Part shown: positions 38,943 through 49,509 of the stretch, one piece after another
How the letters are laid out: each line of letters begins with the position of its first letter
Position numbering within the stretch: the stretch's first letter is position 1
From: Magnetococcales bacterium
GTDB taxonomy: Bacteria > Pseudomonadota > Magnetococcia > Magnetococcales > Magnetaquicoccaceae
Direction of reading: 5' to 3'
Assembly (NCBI GenBank): GCA_011089965.1
Contig: JAANAU010000016.1
Location: forward strand, 1-64,000
DNA length: 64,000 nucleotides
The notes under the pieces: generated by a model
Told to the model about the DNA's origin: nothing
Seen by the model: only the letters and a program-made list of their open reading frames with translations
Database searches by the model: none
Position numbers and translations under genes: made by a program

Positions 38943-39054
38943 ATCAGGGGTCCAGGGGTGAACCCTGGGGGATGAATCCCCCAGACCCCTTCTTTTTCTT
39001 CAATCATTGGATATGGATGTCCGGCTCAGGAGCCACCGGACAACCTCTGAATTT
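38943..39054 (+). repeat. composite intergenic element, copy H (array deleted)
   Basis: The left end ATCAGGGGTCCAGGGGTGAA is fused directly to CCCTGGGGGATGAAT of the right module. The first left hairpin, the array and the spacer are lost. The tail CGGCTCAGGAGCCACC and further shared bases GGACAACCTCTGAA are present. This is a clean internal-deletion derivative between rfbB and the epimerase gene. Confidence 0.92.
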
Positions 39055-39060
39055 TAAAAC

Positions 39061-40134
39061 TCACCCGAACAACGGTGCCAAACGATCCCGATGGGCCATG
39101 ATCCAACCATGAATGTCCAACAACGTCTGCTCCACACGACGTTGCGGACGCCAACCGCTCTCCCGGGTGATCTGATCGTGATTGCTGACATAATATGGAA
39201 TATCAAAATCCTGCGTCACCGGATCGGAAGCGATGGGTACGGTCTGCCCGGTGATGCGCTGACACCAGTCGGTCAACTCCTGCAAACTGCATGAGATCTC
39301 TGCCCCTCCCCCCACATTGCGCACCAGTCCGGAATAACGGGTCAAATCCGCCATCTGCACCCGCAACAGATCATACAGATCATCCACATGCAACAAATCA
39401 CGCACCTGGCGACCCGTCCCCCCGAACCCGATGTAACGCAACGGCAAACCAAAACAGTGCCGGGCCATCCACAACACCACCACCCCCTGATCCACCTTGC
39501 CCAACTGCCAAGGCCCGGTCAAAATGCCGCACCGGTTGATGATGACGGACAACCCGTACATGGCACGATACTCTTCGATCAACAACTCGGAAGCAAGCTT
39601 GGTGGCACCATAAATGGAACGACTGCCCGCCAACGGAAACCCCTCGTCAATCCCCGCCTCAGACCACCCGATCCCGGCCTGCCCCGGGGCCACCACCAGA
39701 CGGCTTCCCTGCTCCTTTAAAGGAATGGCACGCAGACCGGCAATCGGATAAACCCGACTGGTGGAAAGAAAAATGATCGCACTCCCATGCTGACGGGCCA
39801 ACTCCAGACAATGCATCGTCCCAGCCAGATTGGTCTGAAGCACATATGCGGGAGAGCCGCCATACCCTGCCTGAACGCTCGGCTCTGCGGAACACTCCAG
39901 AATCAGATCCACCGGCCCGACCGCTGCCAGATCCTCCGGACAACGGATATCCCCATGACAAAACAGAACACCGCCCTGTTTGAGACGCTCCAAAGCCAAC
40001 TCCGAACCGCGCCGCTTCAGATTGTCCAAAGCGATCACCTCAACCCAAGCCAGATCCCGCTTCAAGGCCAATGCCAGATTGGAACCGACAAAACCGGCTC
40101 CACCGGTCACAAGAATTCTTTTGAACGCATTCAA
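39061..40134 (-). CDS. NAD-dependent sugar epimerase, CDP-paratose 2-epimerase-like
   Basis: The 357-residue extended SDR has [15 protein letters not shown] and a typical SIYGATKLASELL YxxxK segment. The stretch ALDNLKRRGSELALERL is characteristic of CDP-tyvelose/CDP-paratose 2-epimerases. The best start is TTG at 40134, whose bases overlap the TGA stop of the glycosyltransferase (TTGA). The longer ATG-initiated frame would overlap that gene. No CDP-sugar synthesis genes are present here, so the true substrate is uncertain. Confidence 0.82.
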   Translation of the reverse strand: MNAFKRILVTGGAGFVGSNLALALKRDLAWVEVIALDNLKRRGSELALERLKQGGVLFCHGDIRCPEDLAAVGPVDLILECSAEPSVQAGYGGSPAYVLQTNLAGTMHCLELARQHGSAIIFLSTSRVYPIAGLRAIPLKEQGSRLVVAPGQAGIGWSEAGIDEGFPLAGSRSIYGATKLASELLIEEYRAMYGLSVIINRCGILTGPWQLGKVDQGVVVLWMARHCFGLPLRYIGFGGTGRQVRDLLHVDDLYDLLRVQMADLTRYSGLVRNVGGGAEISCSLQELTDWCQRITGQTVPIASDPVTQDFDIPYYVSNHDQITRESGWRPQRRVEQTLLDIHGWIMAHRDRLAPLFG

Positions 40135-41360
40135 CGAGAACGCTCCCCATGCCAGGAGAGGATGGTATCCAACAAACGCGCCGGTCCGAATTGAACATCC
40201 CACGCCTGCGCAGCGGATTGGGCGCGGACCGCCAGCGTGTCGAAATGATACAAAGCCGTGATGATCGCCTGCAAAATGGTCTCCACATTGGAAAAATCCG
40301 ATGGATCGTCATACACGATGCCGCAGGAACCAAACTGATGCACCAGATTGGCCAACGTGGTGCGCGACGGAACCACCAGGGGAATGGCATTGGCAATGGC
40401 CTCGCTGGCCACCGCCGAATAGGTGGAGACAAACACATCCCGCCAATAAGGACAAATGACCAGATCCGCACGCTCCAGCAGTTGACTCCAGAGCTGAGGA
40501 TCTGCCGTGCGTTCATCAAGAATCAAACGCGAATCCGTGGCAGCCAGAAGATGCAATGCCTGCTGCTGCTCGGAACAGGAGCCGGGATCACCGTTGTGAA
40601 CCAGAATATTCACATCCGCTTGCAGACTCAAAAGCTGCCGCACCAACTCCGGAACCAAGGCATACCCCTTGGAAACCCGCTGATGCCCCAGAAAAGCCAC
40701 CGTGATGGGCCGCTTGCCACTGCGCGAACGACGTGAGGTGATGGCCGGATTGGCCAACGGCAGGGTATGCACGGGAAAGTCTAACAGTTTCTCATAGATG
40801 GCCGATGATTGGGCATCAAAGGTGGTCAGCTTCAACCAGGAATCATCTTCCCGGGTGAGCTGTTTGCGCACCGTATAACGCAACAATACCGGTCGCGGAT
40901 CACCCTGATGGGTCAATTCCATACCATGAACCCCCTCTTTGGGGTGCATGCCGGCATACAATCCAAACTCCACGATCACCGTGGGACGCTGCTCAATGGG
41001 CATGGACTGGACCCAACGCAACAATCCCATGAACTGTCCAGGTCCAGCCGTATTGAAAAAGATCACATCCTCGCGTCCCACACCATGCAACCGGGAAAGA
41101 TCTTCATGGGTGATCTGGGCGACAAAATCAAAATCCCCCAACCAGCCGCACAACGGATCCTGGTCATACGTGGCATAAGTGTGACAACGAAACCAGGGAT
41201 GGGCTTGCAATTCACTCTGCAAAGCGGCATCGACCATACTGTAGGCCAATACCGCTGCCGGTATGTTGCGGTGTCTGGCTCCATTCACCAGATGTCGACA
41301 GGAGGTTGCATTGTGTCCCAGATTGGTTTGCAGGGCAGCATCGGCAAAGACGAGGTTCAT
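40131..41360 (-). CDS. family-4-like glycosyltransferase
   Basis: The product has about 409 residues from the preferred ATG at 41360 (MNLVFADAALQTNLGHNA). A GT-B fold is suggested by the N-terminal donor-independent half and a C-terminal group 1 region with ITVAFLGHQRVSKGY, the AVASEAIANAIPLVVPS loop and GIVYDDPSDF. It probably adds a sugar to a surface glycan, together with the rfb and epimerase genes downstream. The frame is open to 41567, but that stretch is Cys/Asn-rich and unlike a domain, so the start is moderately uncertain. Confidence 0.78.
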   Translation of the reverse strand: MNLVFADAALQTNLGHNATSCRHLVNGARHRNIPAAVLAYSMVDAALQSELQAHPWFRCHTYATYDQDPLCGWLGDFDFVAQITHEDLSRLHGVGREDVIFFNTAGPGQFMGLLRWVQSMPIEQRPTVIVEFGLYAGMHPKEGVHGMELTHQGDPRPVLLRYTVRKQLTREDDSWLKLTTFDAQSSAIYEKLLDFPVHTLPLANPAITSRRSRSGKRPITVAFLGHQRVSKGYALVPELVRQLLSLQADVNILVHNGDPGSCSEQQQALHLLAATDSRLILDERTADPQLWSQLLERADLVICPYWRDVFVSTYSAVASEAIANAIPLVVPSRTTLANLVHQFGSCGIVYDDPSDFSNVETILQAIITALYHFDTLAVRAQSAAQAWDVQFGPARLLDTILSWHGERSR

Positions 41361-41661
41361 GGAGTGGACCGTTTCGATCAGAAAGGTTGAACATTCGATC
41401 TTGGATTGTCGCATGCTTGCATTAAGCCGAAAAGGGGCATTGATTTTGCAGTTGCAAAGATTATGGGGAGTCAGAAAATCGCTTGACATAAGATAACAAT
41501 GTGTATAGAAAAGTCGGTTTATGCCACATTTGCACGTGTGGCAGGCTGGTTTGGACACGGACATCACAGTTTCGGACCGGGAATTGCATGAGATGTTGGC
41601 CCGAATCGAGACGATGGCAGGTACATATCAACGGCTTGAATTTAAAGTGGAAAAAGAGATC
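41361..41661. other. divergent intergenic region with candidate promoter
   Basis: This 301-bp gap lies between the divergent glycosyltransferase and M23 peptidase genes. On the plus strand TTGACA (41483-41488) and TATAGA (41504-41509) are 15 bp apart, a slightly short spacing. Both neighbouring frames extend open into this gap, so if either gene uses an earlier start the gap shrinks. No other structure was recognised. Confidence 0.4.
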
Positions 41662-43563
41662 ATGCTGCATTCATCCCTCAGTTTGCGCGGCACCTTGACG
41701 GCCTTGATGGTCTGGATGGCCTGTAGCAGTGCCCATGCGAGCACGGGCGCATCCGGCTCTCCAGACCTGCTGCAACGGATGCTCAAAGGCGAAGAACGTG
41801 GGGATGCACCGGCATCATTACTTGACCCGACCATAGACAAACGTGGCAATGCATCTCAACTCCCCTCGACGCCGGTGCGGCTGGCCTCGCTGGTGCCCAT
41901 GCAGACCGTGGTCGAACCGCAACGCAATGCCTCGAAAACCCGGGTGGTGATCGAGAGGATCCGGCGGGATGACACCTATGGGGCACTGATGCAGCGTCAA
42001 AACATCCCCGCCAAGATCGTCAAACTTTTTGCACTCAAAGCCAAACCGCTGTTTGATCTCAAGCAGCGTCTCAAGACCGACACTCCGGTCAAGCTCACCT
42101 TCAATGCCAACAATCAATTGATCGGATTTGGTTATCCGGTGGATCGGGAGATGACGCTGCACATCACCATGGATGAGCAGCAACGGATTCAGGCCTCTTT
42201 GGAAAAGAACCGTCAGCCGCTACCCGTACCGATGGCCAATGAAGAGGGAAAAAAAGAGGAGCGTCCGGCAGCGGTTGCAGAACAACGGGATTCCGAGAAC
42301 AACACCCGTCAGGACGAGATCGTTGTGGATGACGACAGCGGATCAGACGACGATGATGTGGCCTCGAATCCACCGATGGCCGATGCCGTATCCCGGGAGT
42401 TTGCCGGATTGGCTGTGACCACCCGTGAGGTGACCATTCGTCCGGGGGATTCCCTGGGCGAGCTGTTGTCCCGGCGGCGCATTCCCAATCTGACCGCCTT
42501 GCAGCTCTCCAAGGCAGCGCGTCCGGTATATGATCTGGCGCGGCAGCTCACGCCGGGCAAGACCGTGACCTTGTCGTTCGCTCCGAACGGCAATCTGGTG
42601 GGCATGATGTATCCGGTGGACCGGGAGCGTACCTTCTGGATCACCAGCCGCGACGGCAAGAATTTTACGGCCAAGTTTGAAAAGAAGATGCTGGATGTAC
42701 GTCTGGAGTCGATTGACGGCACGGTGCGCAACGAGCGGTCGCTGTTTGTGGCGGCCAACCGGGCCGGGTTGTCGCGCAATCTGGCCATCAAGCTGGCGGG
42801 TTTGTTTGAGTGGGACATTGACTTTGCCCGGGATTTGCAGCCTGGGGATCACTTTACCATTGTCCAGGAGGGATTGTTCTACAAGGGCAAGCGGGTGCGT
42901 GACGGAGATATCGTGGCTGCCGAATTCACCAACCGGGGCAATCTGTTCCGCGCCGTGCGTTATATCGATCCGAGCGGTCGGGTCGGATATTTTGACAAAG
43001 ACGGCAACAACGTGCGCAAGATGTTCATTCGTGCGCCGATGGACTACACCCAGGTCTCTTCACATTTTTCCAGCAACCGGCGTCATCCGGTATTTGGTTT
43101 TGACCGTGCCCACAAGGGGGTGGATTATGCCGCACCCCAGGGAACGCCGGTCCGTGTGGCCGGGGATGGTGTGGTGGATTCCATTGGCAACCAGGGCGGA
43201 TATGGCAACATGATCGTGGTGCGTCACAGCCCGAAATTCTCCACGGCGTATGCCCATCTCAGCAGCTTTGCCAGTGGTTTGCGTCAAGGCGAGCGGGTGC
43301 GTCAGGGTGAAGTGATCGGACGGGTTGGCTCCACGGGCATCTCCACAGGTCCACATTTGCATTATGAGGTACGGATCAACGGCGAGCAGGTCAATCCGTT
43401 TACCGTGCAACTTCCTTCCAGCGGACCGGTGGAAAAGAGATTTTTGACCGATTTCCGCAATCAGAGCAATCAGCTTCTGGCGTTGCTCAAAAAGAGAAAG
43501 AGTGGTGATGTGACCCATCTGGCCGCTCTTTCTTTGACGCAACGCACCTCCCAATCCCGGTAA
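41662..43563 (+). CDS. M23 peptidoglycan endopeptidase with two OapA/LysM-like domains
   Basis: The 633-residue product starts at ATG 41662 with a signal peptide ending at HAS. Two related N-terminal modules follow, each ending with a Y/MYPVDRE motif (about 95-175 and 260-335) and resembling OapA/LysM-like domains of MepM. An acidic linker lies between them. A C-terminal LytM/M23 domain carries zinc ligands in HKGVDYA (~491) and HLHYEV (~572). It should cleave peptide cross-links in peptidoglycan. The frame is also open from 41521. prmC begins 12 bp later. Confidence 0.92.
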   Translation: MLHSSLSLRGTLTALMVWMACSSAHASTGASGSPDLLQRMLKGEERGDAPASLLDPTIDKRGNASQLPSTPVRLASLVPMQTVVEPQRNASKTRVVIERIRRDDTYGALMQRQNIPAKIVKLFALKAKPLFDLKQRLKTDTPVKLTFNANNQLIGFGYPVDREMTLHITMDEQQRIQASLEKNRQPLPVPMANEEGKKEERPAAVAEQRDSENNTRQDEIVVDDDSGSDDDDVASNPPMADAVSREFAGLAVTTREVTIRPGDSLGELLSRRRIPNLTALQLSKAARPVYDLARQLTPGKTVTLSFAPNGNLVGMMYPVDRERTFWITSRDGKNFTAKFEKKMLDVRLESIDGTVRNERSLFVAANRAGLSRNLAIKLAGLFEWDIDFARDLQPGDHFTIVQEGLFYKGKRVRDGDIVAAEFTNRGNLFRAVRYIDPSGRVGYFDKDGNNVRKMFIRAPMDYTQVSSHFSSNRRHPVFGFDRAHKGVDYAAPQGTPVRVAGDGVVDSIGNQGGYGNMIVVRHSPKFSTAYAHLSSFASGLRQGERVRQGEVIGRVGSTGISTGPHLHYEVRINGEQVNPFTVQLPSSGPVEKRFLTDFRNQSNQLLALLKKRKSGDVTHLAALSLTQRTSQSR

Positions 43564-43575
43564 TACCAAAGCACA

Positions 43576-44454
43576 TTGACTCCATCTGCTGCCTGGACCG
43601 TTCGTTCGCTGTTGGCCTGGAGCACCCCGTGGTTGAGCCGACGGGGTGTGGAGGCTTCCCGTCTGGATGGTGAGTTGTTGCTTGCCAAGGCGCTTGATCT
43701 GCGCCGCATTGACCTGTTCATGGATCCGGATCGCCCTTTGAACGCTGTGGAACTGGCAGTGTTCAAGGGGTTGTTGCTGCGGCGTGCGGCGCGTGAGCCG
43801 GTGGCCCATTTGTTGGGGGTACGGGAGTTCTGGGGGTTGGAACTCTTGTCCAGTGCAGACGCTTTGATTCCCCGCCCTGAGAGTGAGCTGTTGGTGGAGG
43901 CGGTGTTGGGTTGTTTTTCAGACCGGCAACAGCCTGTACAGATCTTTGAGCCGTGTGTGGGCAGCGGTGCGGTGTCATGCGCTTTGATGCGGGAGTATCC
44001 GGCAGCGTGCGGGGTGGGTGGAGATCTCTCTCTGGCAGCGTTGGCTGTGGCTGCCCGCAATCTCCAGCGCATAGGTTGTGCGGGACGGATGGGGTTGTTT
44101 GCCGGGGATCTGGATGGGTGTTTGGCCTCCGAGGTACGGTTTGACGTGATTGTGGTCAATCCCCCTTATATCCCACGGTGGGAAATGGCTGATTTGCAGC
44201 CCGAGGTGCGGGATTGGGAGCCGCGTTTGGCCCTGGATGGCGGTTTGGACGGTTTGGAGATTCTCAGGCGTCTGCCAGGTTTGGTTCAGACCCGGTTGCG
44301 TTCAGAGGGTGTGGCTGCCATTGAGGTGGGGCATGATCAGGGGGAGCGGGTGGCTGGGATGTTCCGGTCGTCTGGATTTGCCGAGGTTTCCATCCTCAAC
44401 GATTATCATCGCATCCCCCGGGTTGTTCTGATCCGGAATCCTGTGATTCCATAA
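43576..44454 (+). CDS. prmC: release factor glutamine methyltransferase
   Basis: The 292-residue product appears to start at TTG 43576. An N-terminal helical domain precedes the class I MTase, with PRPESELLVEAVL, CVGSGAVSCAL and the catalytic NPPY (VNPPYIPRWE, about 193). PrmC methylates the GGQ Gln of RF1 and RF2. It usually sits next to prfA. Here it is unlinked and follows the M23 peptidase. No strong ribosome-binding site is visible, so the start could be a few codons off. Confidence 0.93.
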   Translation: MTPSAAWTVRSLLAWSTPWLSRRGVEASRLDGELLLAKALDLRRIDLFMDPDRPLNAVELAVFKGLLLRRAAREPVAHLLGVREFWGLELLSSADALIPRPESELLVEAVLGCFSDRQQPVQIFEPCVGSGAVSCALMREYPAACGVGGDLSLAALAVAARNLQRIGCAGRMGLFAGDLDGCLASEVRFDVIVVNPPYIPRWEMADLQPEVRDWEPRLALDGGLDGLEILRRLPGLVQTRLRSEGVAAIEVGHDQGERVAGMFRSSGFAEVSILNDYHRIPRVVLIRNPVIP

Positions 44455-44684
44455 TGAAAAACAATTGGAACGATTGATCGTTATATTATTGGCTTAGATC
44501 ATTAATAAAACAATTTTTATTTCATGGTCTTTTTCAGACCTTTCATCTGGTCAGCACCTGACACCACGGAGTGCATAAAAATTTTGTAAAATACACCTCA
44601 TTGCATTCATTGGCATGGCAATGGCAGAGAGATTGGGCTATCATGGCAATCTGGTGGTCTCCTGTTTGCGAAGGGGTGACGTGG

Positions 44685-45299
44685 ATGGGACGCAATCTTT
44701 ATTTATTGACGCGCAATCTGGCGCTGGTTTTGGGTGTGATCTGTCTGATCATCTTCATGCAGCCGTTGCTCAAATATGCCGAATCCTCCAACTGGCCGCG
44801 CACAGAGGGGATCATCGTGCATTCGGGCATGAAGCAGGACGGGGCGATGTTTTTCAATCTTCTGCCGTTGTATCGGGTAGAGATCGTTTATCGGTTCAAA
44901 TCCGGAGAGAGTGAATTTCTGGGTACGCAACTCGATTCGGATCCGCAGGCCACGTTGTTTTTGTTTGAGCGGTTTGCCCGGGTCACGGTGGAGCGTTATC
45001 CGGTCGGCAAGACCGTGGAGACCTATTACAATCCCAGCAATCCGTCGGAAGCGTTCATTTCGCGCACCGTGTTGCCTGGCATCAGTTTTTTCTGGGCCAT
45101 TGGGGCTTGTGTGATTTTTCTGGCCACAGCCATCATCATTTGGAACAAGATTCTGATCGAAGACACAATCAACAAGACTTTCAGTCGTTCCTTGCGTCCC
45201 AATGGGCGTGATCCCAAAGAGATTTTTGAAGGCAACTATCCCAAGGCGGTTTACAATCCGCCCACTCAGAGTCGACGGGGCACGGCAACGGAGCGTTGA
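44685..45299 (+). CDS. DUF3592-like membrane protein
   Basis: The 204-residue protein starts at ATG 44685, with AAGGGG upstream. It has a transmembrane helix at each end of a beta-rich domain, with WPRTEGIIVHSG, VEIVYRFKSGESEF, VERYPVGKTVETYYNPSNPS and a second helix near 140-160. This is the DUF3592 pattern and its function is unknown. A small hairpin (GGTCT / AGACC, 44526-44540) lies in the 230-bp gap after prmC. Repeat copy I follows. Confidence 0.78.
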   Translation: MGRNLYLLTRNLALVLGVICLIIFMQPLLKYAESSNWPRTEGIIVHSGMKQDGAMFFNLLPLYRVEIVYRFKSGESEFLGTQLDSDPQATLFLFERFARVTVERYPVGKTVETYYNPSNPSEAFISRTVLPGISFFWAIGACVIFLATAIIIWNKILIEDTINKTFSRSLRPNGRDPKEIFEGNYPKAVYNPPTQSRRGTATER

Positions 45300-45367
45300 C
45301 CATGAGGTTGTTTGGTTTTTGATAGGGTCAGGGTCAGGGTCAGGATCAGGACTGGTCGAAAATCAAT

Positions 45368-45588
45368 GCACCATGATCAGGGCACCATGATCAGGGGTCC
45401 AGGGGGGTTACCCCCCTGGTGGGGTCCAGGGGTGAAACCCCTGGGACTTTAATCTTTTAAATCTTTTAAATCTTTTAAACAAAAAATATTTATAAAATAT
45501 TTTAAATTGTTTTGAATTATTTTTTTAAACATTAAAACCCTGGGGGATGAATCCCCCAGGCCCCCTCTTTTTTTTCAATCATGGGATA
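45368..45588 (+). repeat. composite intergenic element, copy I, with duplicated left edge
   Basis: The left edge GCACCATGATCAGG occurs twice in tandem (45368-45381 and 45382-45395). It is followed by both left hairpins, about three 9-bp array units, an AT-rich spacer and the right module (45536-45572). It lies between the convergent DUF3592 and metH genes with the right module facing metH. A short GGGTCA repeat (about 45327-45344) lies just outside. Confidence 0.92.
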
Positions 45589-45592
45589 CCTC

Positions 45593-48500
45593 TTACGGTA
45601 CATACCCCAGAAAGTTGACCAGCCGTGCTTCAACGGCGTCTACCGGTTCATTCAGGAAACGAGCATATGCGGTGACCTGATCGCGCCCCAATGCGTCGGC
45701 ACGGAAATAACGGGCCGCGGGATGGGCCAGATAGAAGCCGCACACCGAAGCTCCCGGATGCATGGCAAAACTTTCGGTGAGCTGCATGCCGATCTTGGAT
45801 TCCACCTGCAACAGATCAAAAATCGCCCTCTTCTGGGCATGATCCGGACAGGCCGGATACCCGGGAGCTGGACGAATCCCCTGGTAACGCTCGGCAATCA
45901 GAGCCGCATTGTCACAAGACTCCTCCGGGACATACCCCCATACCTTGGTGCGTATCTGCTGATGCAACCGCTCGGCAAAGGCTTCGGCCAGCCGGTCGGC
46001 CAATGCCTTGTAGAGAATCGCCTGATAATCATCCCCTGCCGCCTCCAGACGGGCCGTGACCGCATCCAGACCCAGTCCGGCAGTCACGGCGAACAGCCCC
46101 ACCGTATCGGTCACACCACTGCTTTGTGGTGCCACGAAATCAGCCAAAGAGTATCTGGGTTGCTCCGCACCCCCCTCCCCCTGCTGCCGCAACATCCAGA
46201 AACGGGCCAAAGGTGTGGTCATGGCCGGATCGGCAAAAAGGGCAATCTGCTCCGAATCCACGGAACAGGCCGGAAACAGTCCGCATATGCCAGCCGCCCG
46301 CACCTCGCGTCGAACCAGAAGCTGCTCCAAAAGCCGTTGGGCATCCTCGAACACCCGTTGGGCTTCCGCTCCCCGTTCGGGGTGACGCAACAGCTCCGGA
46401 TAACGACCCGGCAGATTCCAGACCTGGAAAAACGGGGTCCAGTCGATGAACGGGATCAACTCTCCCAACGACTGATCCGGCAACACCCAGATGCCATACC
46501 CCTGGGCCGGAGCGGGCAAGGCTTCCTGCCACGCGCAAACGTGCTGCCGCTGTCGCGCTGCGTCCAAAGACAATACCGGACGCTGCGTTTTTTTCTGAAG
46601 ATATTGGGTACGCAACGTCTCCTGCTGGGTGCGCAGTTGGGTGATCAGACTGTCGCGCTTGTCCGGATGCATCAGTTGGGCAGCCACCGAGGCGGCTTGC
46701 GAGGCGTCCCGGGCCTGGATCACCGCTCCGGAGTAGTTGGGGGCGATCTTGATGGCGGCATGCAACGGAGAGGTGGTGGCACCGCCCACCAGCAGAGGAA
46801 TGGTCATGCCGCGCCGCTCCATCTCGCTGGCCACCAGAGCCATCTGCTCCAGAGACGGAGTGATCAGTCCGGACAACCCCACCATGTCCACCCCAAGGGT
46901 GATGGCCTGATCCAGGATCGCCTCCCCCGGAACCATCACCCCGGCATCGATCACCTCGAAGTGGTTGCATTGCAGCACCACCTTGACGATGTTCTTGCCG
47001 ATGTCATGCACATCCCCCTTGACCGTGGCCAGCAGGATCCGGCCTTTGGAGGATGCGCTGCCTTTGCCTCCTTTGGCCTTGGCCTCTTCGATGTGGGGGG
47101 TCAGCCAGGCCACGGCCTTTTTCATCACCCGGGCACTTTTGACCACCTGGGGCAGAAACATCTGACCGGCACCGAACAGCTCCCCGACCCGATTCATGCC
47201 GGCCATCAACGGCCCCTCCACGATGGCCAACGGGTCGTCAACCGCCAGTCGTGCCTCTTCCACATCGGCCTCGATGAAACTGTCCAACCCTTTGACCATG
47301 GCATGCATCAACCGTTCGTGCACAGGCCAAGAGCGCCACGCTTCCTGGCCACGTTCGGTCTGACCGCCGGACTGCTCTTTCAACCCTTCAGCCAGCTCCA
47401 GAATGCGCTCGGCAGCATCGGCACGACGGGCCAACACCAGATCCTCGATCCGGGTGCGCACCTCCGGGTTGATTTCGGAATGGATGGCGAGTTGACCGGC
47501 ATTGACAATCCCCATGTCCAATCCGGCGGCAATGGCATGATAGAGAAAGACCGCATGCATGGCCTCGCGGATGGCGTCATTGCCCCGGAAGGCAAACGAG
47601 ACATTGCTCACCCCGCCACTGGTCAATACACCGGGCATCGCGCTCTTGATGTGGCGCACCGCGTCGATGAAATCCACGGCATAGCGGTCATGGGCCGGAA
47701 TGCCGGTGCCCACGGCAAAGATGTTGGGATCAAAGATGATCTCTTCGGGTCGGAATCCGGCCTGTCCGGTCAACAGGTCATGGGCGCGCTGACAGATGGA
47801 GATGCGACGCTCCAGGGTGTCGGCCTGCCCCACCTCGTCAAAGGCCATCACCACCACGGCAGCCCCATAACGTTTGGTCAGGCGCGCCTGATGCAGAAAC
47901 GCCTCTTCTCCCTCTTTGAGGCTCAGGGAGTTGACAATGCCCCGTCCTTGCAGACACTGCAATCCTGCCTCGATCACCTCCCAGCGCGAGGAGTCGATCA
48001 TCACCGGCACCCGGCTGATGTCCGGCTCGGCGGCCATGCGGTTGAGAAAACGACGCATGGCTTCCGGGGCATCCAGCATGGGGTCATCCATGTTGACATC
48101 GATGATCTGGGCGCCATCCTCCACCTGCTGACGGGCCACCTCGACGGCAGCATCATCGTTGCCTTCGCGGATCATGCGGGCAAACTTGCGGGAACCGGCC
48201 ACATTGGTCCGCTCGCCCACATTGATGAACAAACTCTCCCTGGCACCGATCTCCAGAGGCTCCAGCCCGGAGAGCCGACACCGGCGGCTCTGCTCCGGAG
48301 CGATCCGGGGGGGCAGACCGGCCACGGCAGCGTCGATGGCACGGATGAATGCAGGTGTGGTGCCGCAACACCCGCCGACGATATTCACCAGTCCGGCCTG
48401 GGCAAAGCCGCGCAGCACGGCGGCCATGGCCTCCGGGGTTTCGTCATAGCCCCCCAGTTCGTTCGGCAGGCCGGCATTGGGATGGATGGAGATCAAGGCT

Positions 48501-49288
48501 GAGGAGGTCCGCGCCAGATTGACCAGATGGGGACGCAACTGTTCGGCACCCAATGCGCAGTTCAAACCGATGCTGACCGGATTGGCGTGGGAGGTGGCAT
48601 GGACGAATCCTTCCATGGTCTGACCCGACAACAGCCGGCCCGAACGATCCGAAATGGTTCCGGAGATCATGATCGGCAGCGGATCAGCACGGCTTGCATT
48701 GAAGGTCAGTATGGCAAACAGGGCGGCTTTGCAGTTCAAGGCATCGAATACGGTTTCCACCATCAACGCATCCACGCCCCCGTCCACCAGGCCGCGCAAC
48801 GCCGTATCGTACACGGCCACCAGCTCTTCAAAGGTGACGTTGCGCATGCCGGGTTGGTTGACATCCGGAGAGATCGAGGCCGTACGATTGGTTGGACCCA
48901 GAATGCCGATGGCATAACGCGGGCGCTCCGGGGTTTGGGCTGAAACCTGATCAACGGCACGACGGGCCAAACGGGCAGCGGCCAGATTGATTTCATAGGT
49001 CAGATCCTCCATGCCGTAGTCGCCCAGGGAGATGGCATTGGCATTGAAGGAGTTGGTTTCGATCAGATCGGCTCCGGCCTCCAGATAGGCGGTATGGATG
49101 GCGTGGATGACATCGGGCCGGGTCAGGCAGAGCAGATCGTTGTTGCCTTTCAGCTCTTTGGGGTGGTGGGCGAAGCGTTGGCCGCGAAAATCGGCTTCGT
49201 GCAATCCGTAACCTTGGATCATGGTCCCCATGGCCCCGTCCAGGACCAGGATGCGTTCTTGCAACGATGAGACGAGGTGTGCAGCCAT
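45593..49288 (-). CDS. metH: cobalamin-dependent methionine synthase
   Basis: The 1231-residue enzyme transfers a methyl group from methyl-THF to homocysteine. Modules in order are Hcy-binding ([10 protein letters not shown] at the start; Zn Cys pair in GGCCGTTP), pterin-binding ([15 protein letters not shown]), and a B12 cap and B12-binding domain with GDVHDIGKN (~759). A C-terminal AdoMet activation domain follows, with [21 protein letters not shown] sequence. ATG 49288 after GGAA is preferred to 49351. No cobalamin or SAM riboswitch was recognised upstream. Confidence 0.97.
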   Translation of the reverse strand: MAAHLVSSLQERILVLDGAMGTMIQGYGLHEADFRGQRFAHHPKELKGNNDLLCLTRPDVIHAIHTAYLEAGADLIETNSFNANAISLGDYGMEDLTYEINLAAARLARRAVDQVSAQTPERPRYAIGILGPTNRTASISPDVNQPGMRNVTFEELVAVYDTALRGLVDGGVDALMVETVFDALNCKAALFAILTFNASRADPLPIMISGTISDRSGRLLSGQTMEGFVHATSHANPVSIGLNCALGAEQLRPHLVNLARTSSALISIHPNAGLPNELGGYDETPEAMAAVLRGFAQAGLVNIVGGCCGTTPAFIRAIDAAVAGLPPRIAPEQSRRCRLSGLEPLEIGARESLFINVGERTNVAGSRKFARMIREGNDDAAVEVARQQVEDGAQIIDVNMDDPMLDAPEAMRRFLNRMAAEPDISRVPVMIDSSRWEVIEAGLQCLQGRGIVNSLSLKEGEEAFLHQARLTKRYGAAVVVMAFDEVGQADTLERRISICQRAHDLLTGQAGFRPEEIIFDPNIFAVGTGIPAHDRYAVDFIDAVRHIKSAMPGVLTSGGVSNVSFAFRGNDAIREAMHAVFLYHAIAAGLDMGIVNAGQLAIHSEINPEVRTRIEDLVLARRADAAERILELAEGLKEQSGGQTERGQEAWRSWPVHERLMHAMVKGLDSFIEADVEEARLAVDDPLAIVEGPLMAGMNRVGELFGAGQMFLPQVVKSARVMKKAVAWLTPHIEEAKAKGGKGSASSKGRILLATVKGDVHDIGKNIVKVVLQCNHFEVIDAGVMVPGEAILDQAITLGVDMVGLSGLITPSLEQMALVASEMERRGMTIPLLVGGATTSPLHAAIKIAPNYSGAVIQARDASQAASVAAQLMHPDKRDSLITQLRTQQETLRTQYLQKKTQRPVLSLDAARQRQHVCAWQEALPAPAQGYGIWVLPDQSLGELIPFIDWTPFFQVWNLPGRYPELLRHPERGAEAQRVFEDAQRLLEQLLVRREVRAAGICGLFPACSVDSEQIALFADPAMTTPLARFWMLRQQGEGGAEQPRYSLADFVAPQSSGVTDTVGLFAVTAGLGLDAVTARLEAAGDDYQAILYKALADRLAEAFAERLHQQIRTKVWGYVPEESCDNAALIAERYQGIRPAPGYPACPDHAQKRAIFDLLQVESKIGMQLTESFAMHPGASVCGFYLAHPAARYFRADALGRDQVTAYARFLNEPVDAVEARLVNFLGYVP

Positions 49289-49509
49289 AATGGATTCCTT
49301 TTTTGATTTTTTACCGAGCCGGACCTTGTGAAAAATGGATCTTTCTAGCATGATAAACCGATCACCGCCAGTGCCCAGTGAGGGAGAACGGCGCGGATGA
49401 TGTCCGGGCGCGTCTGATCATGCAGACCAACAGCCTACGCACCGGACACCAACAAGGCTCGTGGCGCGTGGCCAGGGCATTCCAAAGCGGGTCAAAGGAG
49501 GTCGATGGC

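Noticed and set aside
45581-48502. Very long open frame (973 codons) opposite metH
   Set aside because: Its His/Gly/Gln-rich translation matches no protein pattern, and metH on the other strand has full domain conservation. It is a GC-rich antisense shadow.
49289-49509. Cobalamin or SAM riboswitch upstream of metH
   Set aside because: No B12-box or SAM-aptamer core could be found in the short divergent gap.
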